Positions 1-10,899 of a DNA stretch of 64,000 nucleotides are shown piece by piece. Position 1 is the stretch's first letter. Every line of letters starts with the position of its first letter. Source of the stretch: Dermanyssus gallinae (lineage: Eukaryota > Arthropoda > Arachnida > Mesostigmata > Dermanyssidae); NCBI GenBank assembly GCA_003439945.1, contig QVRM01002032.1:1-64000 (forward strand), given 5' to 3'. A model generated the notes under the pieces. The model had not been told where the DNA came from, ran no database searches, and was given only the letters and a program-made list of their open reading frames with translations. The position numbers were made by a program, and so were the translations under genes.

Positions 1-133
1 ATTCCACTGGTCGCTGTAGATGTGACTAGTAATAGCTAATGGCTAACAGTACGCTGTTGGCTGTGCTGAACGTGCGCATGCACGGATCATCGTGCACCCC
101 GGAACGGAACGTGCACCGACGTTTGAAACGTTA

Positions 134-159
134 TTATATATATATATATATATATATAT
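134..159. repeat. (TA)n microsatellite
   Basis: An uninterrupted TA dinucleotide run. The flanks (positions 1-133 and 160-550) hold no recognisable gene or element. Confidence 0.95.
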
Positions 160-550
160 TATGTTGTCAGTTAGTCTTCAAGTTAAAAGCACATGTATTC
201 GATAAGACATTAATACTTGCCATAGCGCTTGGAAAAAACAATGCACGCAACAACTGATGAGTCGTATGCCGAGGTAGACAAGATTCGGCAGCTCGTCTGC
301 CGCAAAAATCTTGCCCTACATTCGACATTCGGCGCTTTATGACTTGGCGTAGTGCGGCAGTCTACGTTTCATCTTTGGTCTGACTCGCTGCATCTCTGCT
401 ACTCAGGTGCACAATCATTAATGAGACTTCATTGCCGACTACAGACGTAACACATTCCAAATGACCTTACGTTTCATCATTCCCCAGTATTGGTCGCATC
501 CAATGTATAGCAACTTGCATACCTACATACATACATAACTTGCATTTTAA

Positions 551-645
551 GATGGTACATAATTAAAATATAATCCATGATTATATACAATTTCAACACT
601 TCAGCGACACTTCCCCACCATTGGGCGAAAAAGTGCAAGACCGCC
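551..645 (+). repeat. Dispersed repeat, copy 1 (second copy near 43.8 kb)
   Basis: This segment begins with GATGGTACATAA and runs through GGCGAAAAAGTGCAA. The same order of words with scattered substitutions occurs at 43807-43897, so the two are diverged copies of one dispersed repeat on the same strand. No coding potential or tRNA-like boxes are visible. The family is not recognised; it may be the tail of a larger transposon. Confidence 0.7.
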
Positions 646-1199
646 GAAACGAAGCGGTTTCTTGCTGTTTGCGGTAAATATGTCTGCAGGCGGTGGTCGG
701 CGGCATATAGCAGTTTTCTCTAAAAACTCCGAACCGAACATGATTCGAGGGCTATACATATGCTGCCTAATACAAGACGAATGACCTTTAAATAAAATAG
801 TTAGTTCAGAACAGACTTGCTTCACGAGGTCCACAGATACCATGAAACAAGAGTTTATGATAGCTACGTAGTCCCAACAGCCCCAAAATATGAAGCAAGT
901 CAAAAGCAAAGGAGACAGTTTCGTATCAAGACTTGGCCCTTGACGCAAGGGGTTACGCTGTGGTTTAGCATTTTCCATCTGGACGGTACAGACCTATTAG
1001 CTGCATTTAACACGACTTGTCCTTGGCGGAGGACACGCTGCAAGGGTGCAGGCGGTTGACGGGATCTGGGATGGAAGCATGGCCAAGCATCCGAAGTGAG
1101 GTGCCATCGTACACATATTGGTGTCGCCGAGACTAGCGTTCATTCTGAGATTAGCAGAAGCGTGCTTATAGGAGGTCCATACATTACATCTAAAGTGCA

Positions 1200-1201
<2 letters not shown>

Positions 1202-1232
<31 letters not shown>
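1202..1232. repeat. (TA)n microsatellite
   Basis: Pure TA run just upstream of the solo terminal-repeat-like copy at 1255. Confidence 0.95.
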
Positions 1233-1237
<5 letters not shown>

Positions 1238-1254
1238 GGACCATTCATAACAAT

Positions 1255-1329
1255 ATGCACTTATTTTAAGGTTCGGTTGAACTCGGCAAGAAATGTATTT
1301 TTCCCAATGGAAGGAGGGGGCGTAAACGT
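1255..1329 (+). repeat. Solo copy of the terminal repeat of the 28.4-29.3 kb element
   Basis: The words ACTTATTTTAAG, GAACTCGGCAAGAAA, TTTTTCCCAATGGAAG and GGGGGCG appear in the same order and spacing as in the left arm at 28358-28435. No inverted partner was seen downstream of this copy, so it is either a broken element or a very diverged one. A (TA)n tract lies just upstream here, as it does at 28311-28342. Confidence 0.75.
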
Positions 1330-4210
1330 AGTGTATATATGCATTACATGATCCTCGGAAGTTTGTATGCTCCGTACAAGAGTGTGGTGAGTAGGTTAAA
1401 CAGTCACATATAATGTATATTTGTACAGTCTTTTTATTTACCCTTACAAACGCACCCTCACCCTCACACGAATACACAGGCGGCTATCTATATAAGGTAA
1501 TTCTAGATGAGCGATTTCGTTAGAGCACGCTCTTGTTGCTCTCTACGATAAATGTCAGGCTGTCAGGTTTCATGAACTTGCGGTTGGTAGGGGGTAGAAA
1601 AACGGATAGCAGAGGTAGAAAGAGAAACAAAGGAAGGAACCAGAGGGCAGACGAAAGGCACAAGAGGGAAAAGGCAAGATCGTAAGAGGTACTTCATGAC
1701 AAACAGAAAGAGAGAGAGAGAGAAAACAGAACGCGCCAGACTGAGGTATCGATTTGTCTTTGCAAGGTGAGAGTGGCGTCCCCTTTCAGTGCAAGCAGCC
1801 TTCGACTTCAGTGCAGCCGCGGCTGTCGCATGTTGTTCTCGCGACGCAGCGGCGAATCGCTGACAGTGGGTTAATTGTGCGATCGAGAAAGAGCTGCGCA
1901 CAGGAGAAGATGGTGGCCGCGCTATCGTGGCGGTGTTAGCGATGGTGGTGGTGGTGGTGTCGTGGACCTGATAGTGCTGCTGATGGGAGTGTTTGAATGG
2001 TCTCTGCATGTTTGCATCGAGCAACCAACCACACCAGAAGGGGCGCCGCGCAAACGCAATGGGCAACCTCGCCTCACAGGGGGACGACCGCAACCGGCTT
2101 GGCATTGGCAGTAGAGGATACAACGGGGGCTATAGCAGACCGCGCTGCTACGACGACTACAGTTACAACTACTATGTTCTACTACTTATACTACTACTAT
2201 GGCTGCTCTGCTTGCCTCTGTCTCTGGTTGAGGTTGTTTGGGGTGTTAAGAGAGCTCGGGGGTGGGCTAGCAGGGGGGGGGGGAGCACTGGGTGTGTGCC
2301 AAATTAAGTACTGCTATCTGCAGGTAGGCGGGGCGGCTTGCTTAGGCCGAGCTGAATTGAGCTGAGCCAAGCCGAGTCAGACCGTCTTTTCTGCAGAGCA
2401 GCCCTCTCCCTCGCCGGTACGTCCCTACTACGACGACGACGGTGCTCTGCCGAAGTAACCACTGCGGCCGCGGCTGCATCAGGGACGGCAGCTTCTTCTC
2501 CCCTTCCCGGCCCGCCCGCAACCCAATGCCGGGGCTCCATTGCGCCTCTCCGCCAGCGTGGGCCGCGGGGGCAACTCCTGTCCCCGCCCCCGCGCCCCCG
2601 GGTCCTACAGATACACGATCCTCTCTAATAAGGTAATTCGCCACAACCGTGCTGCCACACGACTACAGTCACGCGCTTCCAGCACTCCACGTTGAGTCGT
2701 CAGTGTGGCACGCAGCAGGCAGCTCCCCAACCTCTTTCGTTTTCTTCTTCTTCTTTTTCCTCCTCTACTTCCTTGACGTCTCCACTTTCTCCTATTTACA
2801 CTTCTTCTTCTGTGCTGGTGGCGGCGACGGCGGCCAAAAGATCAACCCGGCTAAAGCCCAATAACCACCAACCACCACTGGACGAGTGCGAGCTTCCCTT
2901 TTAACCAAATCGCCGCGACCGCTCCTCTTCGTCCCTTCGTATCGAACCTGGCTGCGGCGGAAGCGGCGAGAGACCGCGTGAGGCCTAGCGTTCTTCAGCC
3001 ACTTAGCGCTTGCGGTAACAAACAAGTGCGCACCCCAGGATATTCTCCCGCGACGCCAATGGCTGTTAAATGGCTTATTGAACGCTCTGGTTCTGCTTTC
3101 TATCCACGTCCACTCTCTCTCCCCCCCTTTGCCCCTTCTCTGTTACTCCCTTTTTCCCTATTCTTTCTTTCTCTAGTTATTTTCTCCCCCTATCTCTCTC
3201 TCTGCCTAGTTTACTCTCTATGTACGCCTGATCGCTGTTCTGTAACGTCGAAAGGGTGGTCACTAGTTGTGATGGTTTAGGTTGGTTGTTGCACGTGCAA
3301 AGGCAACAACCCAGTGCCAGTGTCAGCGCCAAGTGCAGAGGGTGACGAAGACAGAGATTTCGGGTGTGTCAAGCGTACTGACCAAACGGACCAGAAGCGG
3401 TCCTCGTCTTAATCGCCTTGCAGCATGCTGTGCTGTTGTTAAAATGACTGATTGAGGATTTTTAATCGTGTGTGGTTGTGGCAATCGTGGTCGTGGTCAA
3501 GCATTACTACTACTACTGCTGCTGCTGGTCGTGTAGTACTACTATTACTACTACTTTGGTGGTTACAATTGCTATCGACTGGACGTACATCTAGAACGTC
3601 GTGTACGCTGTGCCCAACCATCGTCGTGTCTCTAAAGTCGAAAGGACTTCCGATTTTTTGTGCAAACCGAAGCGGTGTTTACGCGGTGTCCCCACCGCTT
3701 CTGGATACGCTCCGATTCTGGTCCCGAAAACGCCGCGTCGGCTGAGAGAAATGACGGAGCGGACTTGTTCTACTCTGGACGACAGTCCGCCGGTTCGTTC
3801 GTTGTGAATGTGTGAGTGTTCGGGCATTCAACATGTGACCACAACCTCGAGCTGGGCCGCCCGAGGTTCAACGCGCCGAAACTGGCCGACGACTGGCCGC
3901 GTTCTATGGGCTACTCTGGGCTCTGGGCGACCGCTGGGGGTCTAGCCCTTGCCCCAGAGGTACGTGCGCAGCAAAGCCCCGACTCACCGAGCACGACGCA
4001 CGCAAGCAAGCAAGCGGAACTGCACGCGGTTTCCGTCTCTACCACGAAGCACGATACGGGTCTATGTGTGTGTGTTCACGTCGCTGCACCCGCACCTCGA
4101 CTAGTTTGTTTGCTGCACTCGGCACTCGGCACCAGTCATTCTCCACTTAGCCATGTTTTTTTGTCGTCTAACAACTAGCAATGCAGACTACTTAATTGTT
4201 GCGACGAGCT
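1330..4210. other. GC-rich, low-complexity stretch without a recognised gene
   Basis: The stretch has short CT/GA, CAG/CTG and TAC/TAG trinucleotide runs and many overlapping open frames on both strands, which is what compositional bias gives. The longest, on the minus strand at 1563-2123, is rich in Ser, Ala and Arg and shows no domain. A 5' exon or CpG-rich promoter of a host gene could lie here, but I see no conserved protein, clear TATA/initiator pair or convincing splice-site series. Confidence 0.4.
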
Positions 4211-4217
4211 GGCGTAC

Positions 4218-4279
4218 ATTCATTCGCAGCGTGCATTTATTTGCAGCGCGAATTCATTCGCAGCGTGCATTCGTTCGCA
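4218..4279. repeat. 17-bp tandem repeat
   Basis: About three and a half copies of a unit resembling ATTCATTCGCAGCGTGC, with substitutions in copy 2. Confidence 0.85.
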
Positions 4280-4513
4280 ACTACGCAGACGTTACTGTCG
4301 GAGACTGTCAGCGCGTCCGCTCGTTGCCGATGTTGCTTGGATTGCGAACACCGGTCGAAACCGGTCGCTCGGTTGACACACACGGCTTTCTCCTTCTTCG
4401 ATAGAGGTAGACCTAGACTCTGGTTCCACCTGTGCTGAGGTTAACACGCATTTGGATTTTTACTCTGACGTGGCTTGATGAAATTCCACAGCTCATTAAG
4501 ACCTCAAAGCGGT

Positions 4514-4640
4514 CAGTCACGCCATCAAGGCAACCAGTCACGCCATCGAGGCAATCAGTCACGCCATCAAGGCAATCAGTTACGCCATCAAGGCAGTCAG
4601 TCATGCCATCAAGGCAATTAGTCATGTCATCAAGACGTCT
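4514..4640. repeat. 21-bp minisatellite
   Basis: Six diverged copies of a unit resembling CAGTCACGCCATCAAGGCAA plus one base. Because 21 is divisible by three, both strands stay open: plus encodes repeated SVTPSRQ and minus encodes repeated CLDGVTD. These open frames follow from the repeat length and are not evidence of a gene. Confidence 0.9.
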
Positions 4641-5205
4641 AAAGCCATCAAGCTTTCTCACCAGTACTCATCGGCGTCGACAAAGTGTCCCGAGCTTGAG
4701 TATCCAGCGGCTATCTCGCACTTAGGCGCGTCGTGGCGTTGTCATTTATAAATAAACATCTGAACGCTGGCTAGCATAGCAGCGCCATTAAACGTGACGC
4801 CTTTCTTTGATAGGTCAAAGCTAGTTATTTTAAGAAAGAGTGCGTTCTGCTCAAGGAACGCCTGCACATATGGCTATTTTTATTTACGATAAAGCTGCTG
4901 TTAAGCTGCGCTATAAAGAGGAGAGGGCCGCCCTTTGAGTTAACTGAGCCTCGCATGAGCATTGAGTGTGGGCTCTGAAGGGCTCCGTGAAGCGTCTAAA
5001 AAAATATAAGGAGAACTCAACAAAAACAAAAAAGATCCCGTGTTCTGCCGGTTACCAGCTTACCGTTAGCGACCTATGAATGTTGGTTGTTGGCTATATG
5101 ACATTTTTAAGCTGCTAACTAATTTCGTAGAAAAAATTATATTAGGTAATTTGCCTATGAAAGCCTACGTTCAATAACACTTCGTTCCACAGTTCGGTGG
5201 GTGAA

Positions 5206-5261
5206 TTTGCATCTGCAAACTAATGATTTTGTATCTGCAAACTAATGATTTTGCATCTGCG
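5206..5261. repeat. 22-bp tandem repeat
   Basis: Two full copies and one partial copy of a unit starting TTTGCATCTGCAAACTAATG, in AT-rich DNA. Confidence 0.85.
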
Positions 5262-5382
5262 CGTTTTATCTATGTCTGTTTTTTAATATATTGGTTATGT
5301 TTTATTTATATAACTTTGTTATCTTAACACCGTTGGAGTAAACAATTCTGTGTTCTTCAAATATCTTCGCGCGAACGTGTGG

Positions 5383-5790
5383 TCACGCGGAGTTCTCTAA
5401 TTCAGGATTAGCCCAGTTTAACAATGTGCCCGGAACATTTCGCTGAATGTCGAGCGAAGGCCTCTGACGCAAAATATCCGATGCTCTCGAGTCCCCCGTC
5501 GAAAGGTTACGTCTTCTACCTACGCGCTGAATCAGCTTGAGTGTGAGAGGTCCTGCCCTGGTCTTCTCCCATTGTCTCGAAAGCCAACAGACAAAATTGG
5601 TGCGGATAACCAACGCCAGAGTATGTTCGGCATTTGTTAGCCTCTGCTAACCTGGAAGCATAACCTGAAGCTTGGTCCGCACCTGCACCGACCGTCAAAG
5701 GGTCTAATGAGTCGTTTACAGTTGCGTCCCAAGCAAGCGTGCGGTCACGCTCCAAGAGGGTCTGTGTCGTTTTTTGGGCATTAACGCTAA
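5383..5790 (-). pseudogene. Non-LTR retrotransposon, C-terminal fragment (RLE family)
   Basis: This minus-strand remnant is the C-terminal end of a LINE reverse transcriptase/endonuclease polyprotein. The first frame carries LAWDATVNDSLDP, then AEANKCRTYSGV and LAFETMG. After a frameshift near 5.6 kb the second frame gives LTLKLIQRVGRR, LSTGDSRASDILRQRPSLDIQR and GTLLNW. The same order of motifs recurs at 10.6, 16.0, 28.0, 29.0 and 47.7 kb. In better copies a PDG motif lies about 15 residues before the Asp of the WDATV block, which resembles the PD-x(12-14)-D signature of restriction-like endonucleases in R2-type LINEs. The RT core is absent and the copy is 5' truncated and dead. Family membership is well supported by the internal copies; the endonuclease reading is inference. 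Confidence 0.75.
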
Positions 5791-5799
5791 CACAGCGCT

Positions 5800-7560
5800 C
5801 CTTGCTCCAGTAAAACGGACGTTACTGTAGTCGTATGTTGAAATAGAGAAACATTTTCTTTATAGTAAAAGCAGAACTTCCGTTATTCGAACTATACCGC
5901 CCAGAACATTACCCTCACTATTTTGATCTGCGTCGCCAATTTTGACATTTGCGCTATTGGCGCACATGCTAAACTCATCGATGCTACCGTACAAACAACG
6001 TCAATTAATTGTGACTAACAAACAATTGCTTGTGTTTATGTCACAAAGAAGTAGATACGATGGAAAAGCGAATCAAGATGCTCCAAGGTGCTGATCCGTC
6101 TTAGCTAGATGCCATGGCTCTCTCATTAAAGGTCGTCGACGCGAACATTCTTCAGAACTGCTGCAATGTCAGCTTTGCTGGCATTGTATACGCATAACTA
6201 CAGCTGCACTACTTGGTGCCAGTGAAAAATTAAGTGATCGTTATTTTTATTGTCAATGCAGTCTTGTTCTAATAAGCTATTTATTTCGCCGCAAATAGGG
6301 AAAGCGTAGGTTATTCCGTGCCACGTCTGCTTCTATACTTTCTTCACTCTTTGGTTCAAAAATGATATTCTATCACCAAAACTTAACAGGACAGAAACGA
6401 TTCGTTCTATAATGTTCAGAGTTGTCCAGAGGCACTTCTTCTAGAGATTAAATTCTAATTATTAAAAACATCTGGATTTAAATTAGCTGCCCCAAATCAA
6501 ATCTACCTGTCTATTTCTGGCACAACGTAGGGTCGATTGCCGTGGGCTGCCTTTTAGACGTACGCGAGATGCGATGCTGCAAGACCTCGGTTTTTATCGT
6601 CGCTTTTCGAGCCTTGTTTTCTGCGCCAGGGCGCACTGTCAAGTTCAGGAAGTTGTGTAGAACTGAGAGAATGGGCCGGCCCAAAAAGAGGCGGACCAGC
6701 TGAACGAATCCTGCATAGCGGTAGCGGTGTTCGGCAACAGTGTCAGCATACGCAGTGTGCGCAACTGCGCATATACTCGTATGGAGAACAAATTGAAAAC
6801 GAGAACTGGCTACTATGCCGACAAATCAAAGACGTGTGTACAGGAGGAAAACTACAGGCAACACCATTGCCACCACCATAGATTCAAAAATGATCTGGGA
6901 ACGGCGGATCTGAACGACAAACATGCTTACCTACAAAGGAGGCCACTCAAGCAGATACGAGTGGAACCGATCTCTATTTCGATCTGTCTCGTGCCTCGCC
7001 TCGTCCCTCCTTTTCTTCGACGGGGGTGTGGCTTTCGGTATCCACACGGGAAGCCTGTATGGCCGATGTATATTACTGCACATATCGTTTGGCTATAAAT
7101 ACATCTCCGTCGGGCAGTTTACTGCAAGGTTGTACGTGTATCATGTTTTGCCAGTGATGCTGTTGCCATTGCGGCAGGCAGATCGGAAATCGTTGATTTC
7201 CCACAATGTGGGAATAGTAGGCAAACAACAGAGAGAACACTGGGCAGAATCAAGAGGTCAGTAGTGATCAATAGTGAGGAATCGCTCAGTATACAATTAC
7301 TGTAGATATGAAAACTGAGGTGTCGTTGAGTGTTTTTTTTTTTCGCATATAGCAAGTGGCCCACCCGTTGAGTCGAAACTCATGAGTTGCACAACGACAG
7401 TATATATATATATATATGAGAGAACGAGAGGGTGGGGGGGGGAAGAATTATTGCCCGGGGAAGAGAGGAAAGTAGGTTAGAACATGTCGCATTTATATAT
7501 GTATATATATAGAGAAAGATAGCGAGAGAGATAAATACCCTCAGGTCATTCTCAGAGTGT
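5800..7560. other. No recognised gene; unique-looking AT-rich DNA
   Basis: The longest plus-strand open frames (6727-7098 and 6923-7264) overlap each other in different frames, show no domain and look like chance. Short TA and GA runs occur at about 7400-7420 and 7495-7535, with a G-run near 7435. Confidence 0.5.
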
Positions 7561-7562
7561 GG

Positions 7563-7850
7563 CGGCACGGTCTAGGGGACTAGTGCGCTAGTCATGGTTG
7601 TCATCTACCGGGGTGTCGCCGGTTCGATTCCAATTGTTGGTCGAATTTTATTTGAGCGATGCTTATTGAGAATAAATAATAAACCATACCGCTGAGAGTC
7701 AGCGGCCATGCTGCCACAAGGGCTGTTGGGAAAACCCTAGATATCTTAACATGTCCGGCCCTCGGTGCATTAAAGGTATATCTCAGGTTAAGTGTCAAGC
7801 CCGTAGAGGACGAAGGGTAGTCTAGAATCAAAAACAACCTCCTTAAAAAA
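7563..7850 (+). mobile_element. tRNA-derived SINE, family B
   Basis: The head GGCACGGTCTAGGGGACTAG has the layout of a pol III A box, and GGTTCGATTCC at 7621-7631 is a good B box about 50 bases downstream, as in a tRNA gene. A non-tRNA body follows (TGAGCGATGCTTATTGAGAATA, TAAACCATACC, CCACAAGG, AAAACCCTA). The same body occurs at 59821 on plus and 32440-32733 on minus. No protein is encoded. The tRNA of origin cannot be named by eye. Confidence 0.85.
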
Positions 7851-7880
7851 TGTTTTAATTATAGGTCATCTTCAGATCAT

Positions 7881-8026
7881 CGAGCCCGATGGCGTGGTGA
7901 ATTCGCCCGCGCCTCGCGACCGGAGGAGACACATAGGTGCGCGGGTTCGTGCTCCACCGTTGCACATTTGTACTTGTGGGGGTCCGTCTATGAAGCAATG
8001 CGAAAAGCAGTCCCTTGTTGCGTTAA
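7881..8026 (+). mobile_element. tRNA-derived SINE, family A (3' shortened)
   Basis: Starts CGAGCCCGATGGCGTGGTG (A box region), has CGCCTCGCGACCGGAGGAGA in the middle, a B box-like GGTTCGTGCTCC at 7943-7954, then GTTGCACATTTGTACTTGTG and CTATGAAGCAATGCGAAAAG. It lacks the CTTGGCTGAGAGTC tail seen in the copies at 15365 and 57809, so its 3' end is lost. The B box carries a substitution and it is probably an inactive copy. Confidence 0.85.
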
Positions 8027-8111
8027 AGCCGGAAATTGACGTCATCGATGGGCTGTGCAAGCATGAATCATACAAGACGTTTTCAAATATTGGATCCGTT
8101 GTATTAGTATG

Positions 8112-8148
8112 GATCCGTTGTAACAAACAGTCTTGACCGATAGTTTAT
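8112..8148 (+). repeat. 37-bp exact direct repeat, copy 1
   Basis: The 37 bases starting GATCCGTTGTAACAAACAG recur exactly at 10284-10320. Directly upstream, GGATCCGTTGTA is also tandemly duplicated (from 8094). Function unknown. Confidence 0.9.
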
Positions 8149-8329
8149 CTATACATGCCCATTCATGTTTAGGCGCATTCTCATGGCTTTTCGTGGTGTC
8201 ATGTGATCGTCATGGTATTATAGCCCTGTTGTGTCTTTTTCAAATCTAAACGCAAGACACTGCAGCTGGAATTCAACATGTAATCGCACACGAATCTTGG
8301 GCTTCTGATTTTCGAAAAAATTATTTATA

Positions 8330-9187
8330 TACAGGTAGTTCAATAAGTTCGAATGAGTTTTTTAGAATTCGAATTTTGGCGCGCTTCCACCGCTATTAGG
8401 AACTGCAACTTTTCGACTGCTAGCACTCAAAATATTATGGTGATTGGCCAAGGCCAAAAAACGCGTCTGTTTTCGCTTCACAGCGAAATTTGGCCAAGAT
8501 GTCGAACAATCCGTCGGATTTTTGGCGCAGATTCATGACCGTCGATGAAAGCTGGGTCCATCACTACACTCCCGAGACCCAAGAAGCATCTTGCCAATGG
8601 TGTGCACCTGATGAAGGACCTCCGAAGAGGGTGCGGACAACGGCATTGACCGGAAAGGTGATGGCTACAGTTTTTCAAGACCAACGTAGAATAATGCTGG
8701 TCGACTACCTTGAGAGCGGTAAAACGATCACAGGAGAATATTATGCAAGACTGTTGGACTGCCTTTAGCAAGAACTCATCGTGAAACGGCCCGCTTTGCA
8801 GAAGAAGGTTGTCCTGTTTCACCAGGACAATGCTCCTGCACACAAGTCCCGGCATGCATCGGCAAAACTGGCCCACCTGAGGTTCGAACTTATTGAACAA
8901 CCTTCCTATTCTCCAGACCTGGCCCCCTCTGATTATTTCCTCTTCAAGCATTTGAAAAATAGTCTCAGTGGAAAGCGTTTTTCCAGCAATGAAGAGGTTA
9001 AGGCTGCTGTCAATGCCTATTTTCAGTCTAAAGACGCGGAATTCTACTTAAGAGGTATAAAAGCTCTGAAATCTTGGTGGGAAAAGTCTATTGAGCATCT
9101 CGGGGAGTATATCGAATAAGATAAATTTAAAAACATGATTTGGAAAATTCTTGGTTTTCATTCTAAGAACTTATTGAACTTCCTGTA
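8330..9187 (+). mobile_element. mariner-type DNA transposon, internally deleted
   Basis: The left end reads TACAGGTAGTTCAATAAGTTC and the right end is its near-exact inverse, AAGAACTTATTGAACTTCCTGT plus A. TA dinucleotides flank both ends (8328-8329 and 9188-9189), the standard mariner target duplication. The element is about 858 bp, shorter than the usual roughly 1.3 kb, because the N-terminal helix-turn-helix part of the transposase is missing. Both terminal repeats are well preserved, so it could have been mobilised in trans by a related transposase. Confidence 0.93.
8484..9119 (+). pseudogene. mariner transposase, C-terminal catalytic part
   Basis: This is the DDE catalytic domain of a mariner transposase, the nuclease that cuts and rejoins the element at its terminal repeats. 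One frame reads FMTVDESWVHHYTPETQ (first catalytic Asp), GKVMATVFQD, TITGEYYARLLD, then VLFHQDNAPAHKS (second Asp) and YSPDLAPSDYFLF (third Asp). There are 34 residues between the second and third Asp, giving the DD34D spacing of mariner. A single in-frame TAG at 8766-8768 interrupts it between LLDCL and QELIVKRP. It ends HLGEYIE with a stop at about 9119, 68 bases before the right terminal repeat ends. The DNA-binding N-terminus is deleted, so no active protein can be made. Confidence 0.93.
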
Positions 9188-9835
9188 TATACCCCGGTCT
9201 GGGTAAATGTGTTTATAATACATCAAAGTGTAGTCAAAAGTATATATATATACATGTAGGCAGTATATCACTGGCTAAAACAAACTTTGTCGCTCTTGCT
9301 GCTGCTCCTTCAACGAAAAAAACGCAGAGGCAGAGAGTGACTTTAATTCGAGGCCGCTCGTCTTAGTGGCTATAGCATTGCCGACAGAAAATGAGCCAGA
9401 ATAATACGGAAAACGAAAAAAAAAACAGCCAACGTGAGGCGCACCACGGTTGCAGGTGTAGGGGGTTATCGACTTCCTGTTCGTAATCAGAACATCTTTC
9501 CGCTTTCTACGACCATCTTGTTGTTAGATTGCCCCATCCTGGCTGCGACCTAACTGCGTCAACGGTGGGCAACGTTGTTACGTTGTTTCGTTGCAAACAT
9601 CGCACCACCTATAAAACAAATGCCTAAACTACCACGCACCTGCTCCGATTTTGGGCCTGCAGCTACCTGGATTTATGGGCTTTATGGGTTTGAATCGAAT
9701 CCATGACGCCTAACGGCGCCTAAAAAAGTCTTACGTGCCTTGCAGGCGTATCTCAGACCGTGGGCAACATGTCTACAGCGCAAAAGGCTTCCGCTTGCGC
9801 CATGAATACGTAATGGCGTATATAGTCAAGTTTGT

Positions 9836-9837
9836 AG

Positions 9838-9890
<53 letters not shown>
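9836..9890. repeat. (TA)n(GA)n compound microsatellite
   Basis: A TA run passes directly into a GA run. The same compound structure occurs at 14237-14296. Confidence 0.95.
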
Positions 9891-9892
<2 letters not shown>

Positions 9893-10283
9893 AAACGTTT
9901 CGAGTCGCGGATAACCAAGATCGCGTTATGGACCTTCGACGAGGTCATTGTATACCCATGCCTCGAAAAATGCTTTATTGCATGTCAAGTCCAAGATCCA
10001 GACAGTTAATCTGCCATTAATGAACGCCTGCTGTGTGGGAAGCGAGTATTGCGAATGATACGCTAGCAACAGCTCTCCATCTGAGGCCACACTTCTCTTC
10101 TCTTAATTGTTGGCATCATCTCTTCAACTTGATAAACAATGGGCTTATGACGGATATGAAGAGATCGAAGATTACCCCCGTACTAAAAAGCAATTTAACG
10201 TAAATAAAAAACCGGTGACAAGAGTCGTGATATCGTACTCACCAATTGCGTAACTAAGGTTGAGAAAATGGAGATATCGTATT

Positions 10284-10320
10284 GATCCGTTGTAACAAAC
10301 AGTCTTGACCGATAGTTTAT
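10284..10320 (+). repeat. 37-bp exact direct repeat, copy 2
   Basis: Exact copy of 8112-8148, about 2.2 kb downstream with the mariner between them. The flanking sequence differs, so the shared block is short and sharply bounded. Confidence 0.9.
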
Positions 10321-10566
10321 GCGTCAGAGCTAACAGCAGAGATATTCAAAAAAAAACTTTAATTACCAGCAAATGATGAATCCGTCCATCGGTAAATGTC
10401 CGAAAAGAAGCAGCAATAACTCAACTCGATTCCGCGAGTTTAAAACAAATTTCTAAGAGTGGGATTAAGGTAGCAGAAGAGCATTTCAACGGGCAGGAAT
10501 TACTTTAGGGGTCAAAACCATTTTGGAAGATTAAATAGGTGTTTTATAAAAATACATCATAACTTT

Positions 10567-10899
10567 TTGATCCCAGTGATCTGCAAGTTAGCGAAATACA
10601 GAGAGCTCAATCCGCAGTTTATCGTCCAGCCAGTTGCCATAGAAACTTACCGACCCATGGGTGAAAAAACGTCAACATTTTTTAAGGAGCTTGGAAAAAG
10701 ACTAAACGCAGTCACAAGGGATCCTCGTTCTGGAGAGTTCCTATTGCAGCGAGTATCGATCGAGCTTCAGCGGGGAAACGCGGCGTCAGTCCAAAGGTCC
10801 CTTTCCTCCCCCAAAGGGTTCCCTGAGATCCCGTAGAAATAGTGATGTTCCTAATACTATTTTGATTAAATAAAACGTATGCACAGTCTCAAAAAAAAA
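10567..10899 (+). pseudogene. Non-LTR retrotransposon C-terminus and 3' UTR (RLE family)
   Basis: Reads IVQPVAIETYRPMGEKTSTF, FKELGKRLNAVTRDPRSGEF, LLQRVSIELQRGNAASVQ and ends FPEIP then TAG at about 10836. The block matches the other RLE-family ends, with the fixed order ...ETxGP..., ...TxDxR..., LLQRxSIExxRGNAA. After the stop comes a short tail, TAGTGATGTTCCTAATAC then GATTAAATAAAA, and an A-run ending at 10899, which looks like a LINE 3' UTR with polyadenylation signal and poly(A). The copy is strongly 5' truncated. The 47.7 kb copy is its closest relative here, sharing long identical words and the same tail. Confidence 0.82.

Larger units (their letters stand above)
9190..10560. other. 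No recognised gene
   Basis: Contains only microsatellites (9236-9252 TA; 9836-9890 TA then GA) and the second copy of the 37-bp repeat at 10284. No conserved reading frame was seen on either strand. Confidence 0.5.

Noticed and set aside
1563..2123. 186-codon minus-strand protein
   Set aside because: Ser/Ala/Arg-rich, overlaps several equally long frames on the plus strand, and has no motif.
6727..7264. Two overlapping plus-strand ORFs of 123 and 113 codons
   Set aside because: They overlap in different frames and neither shows a domain or family.
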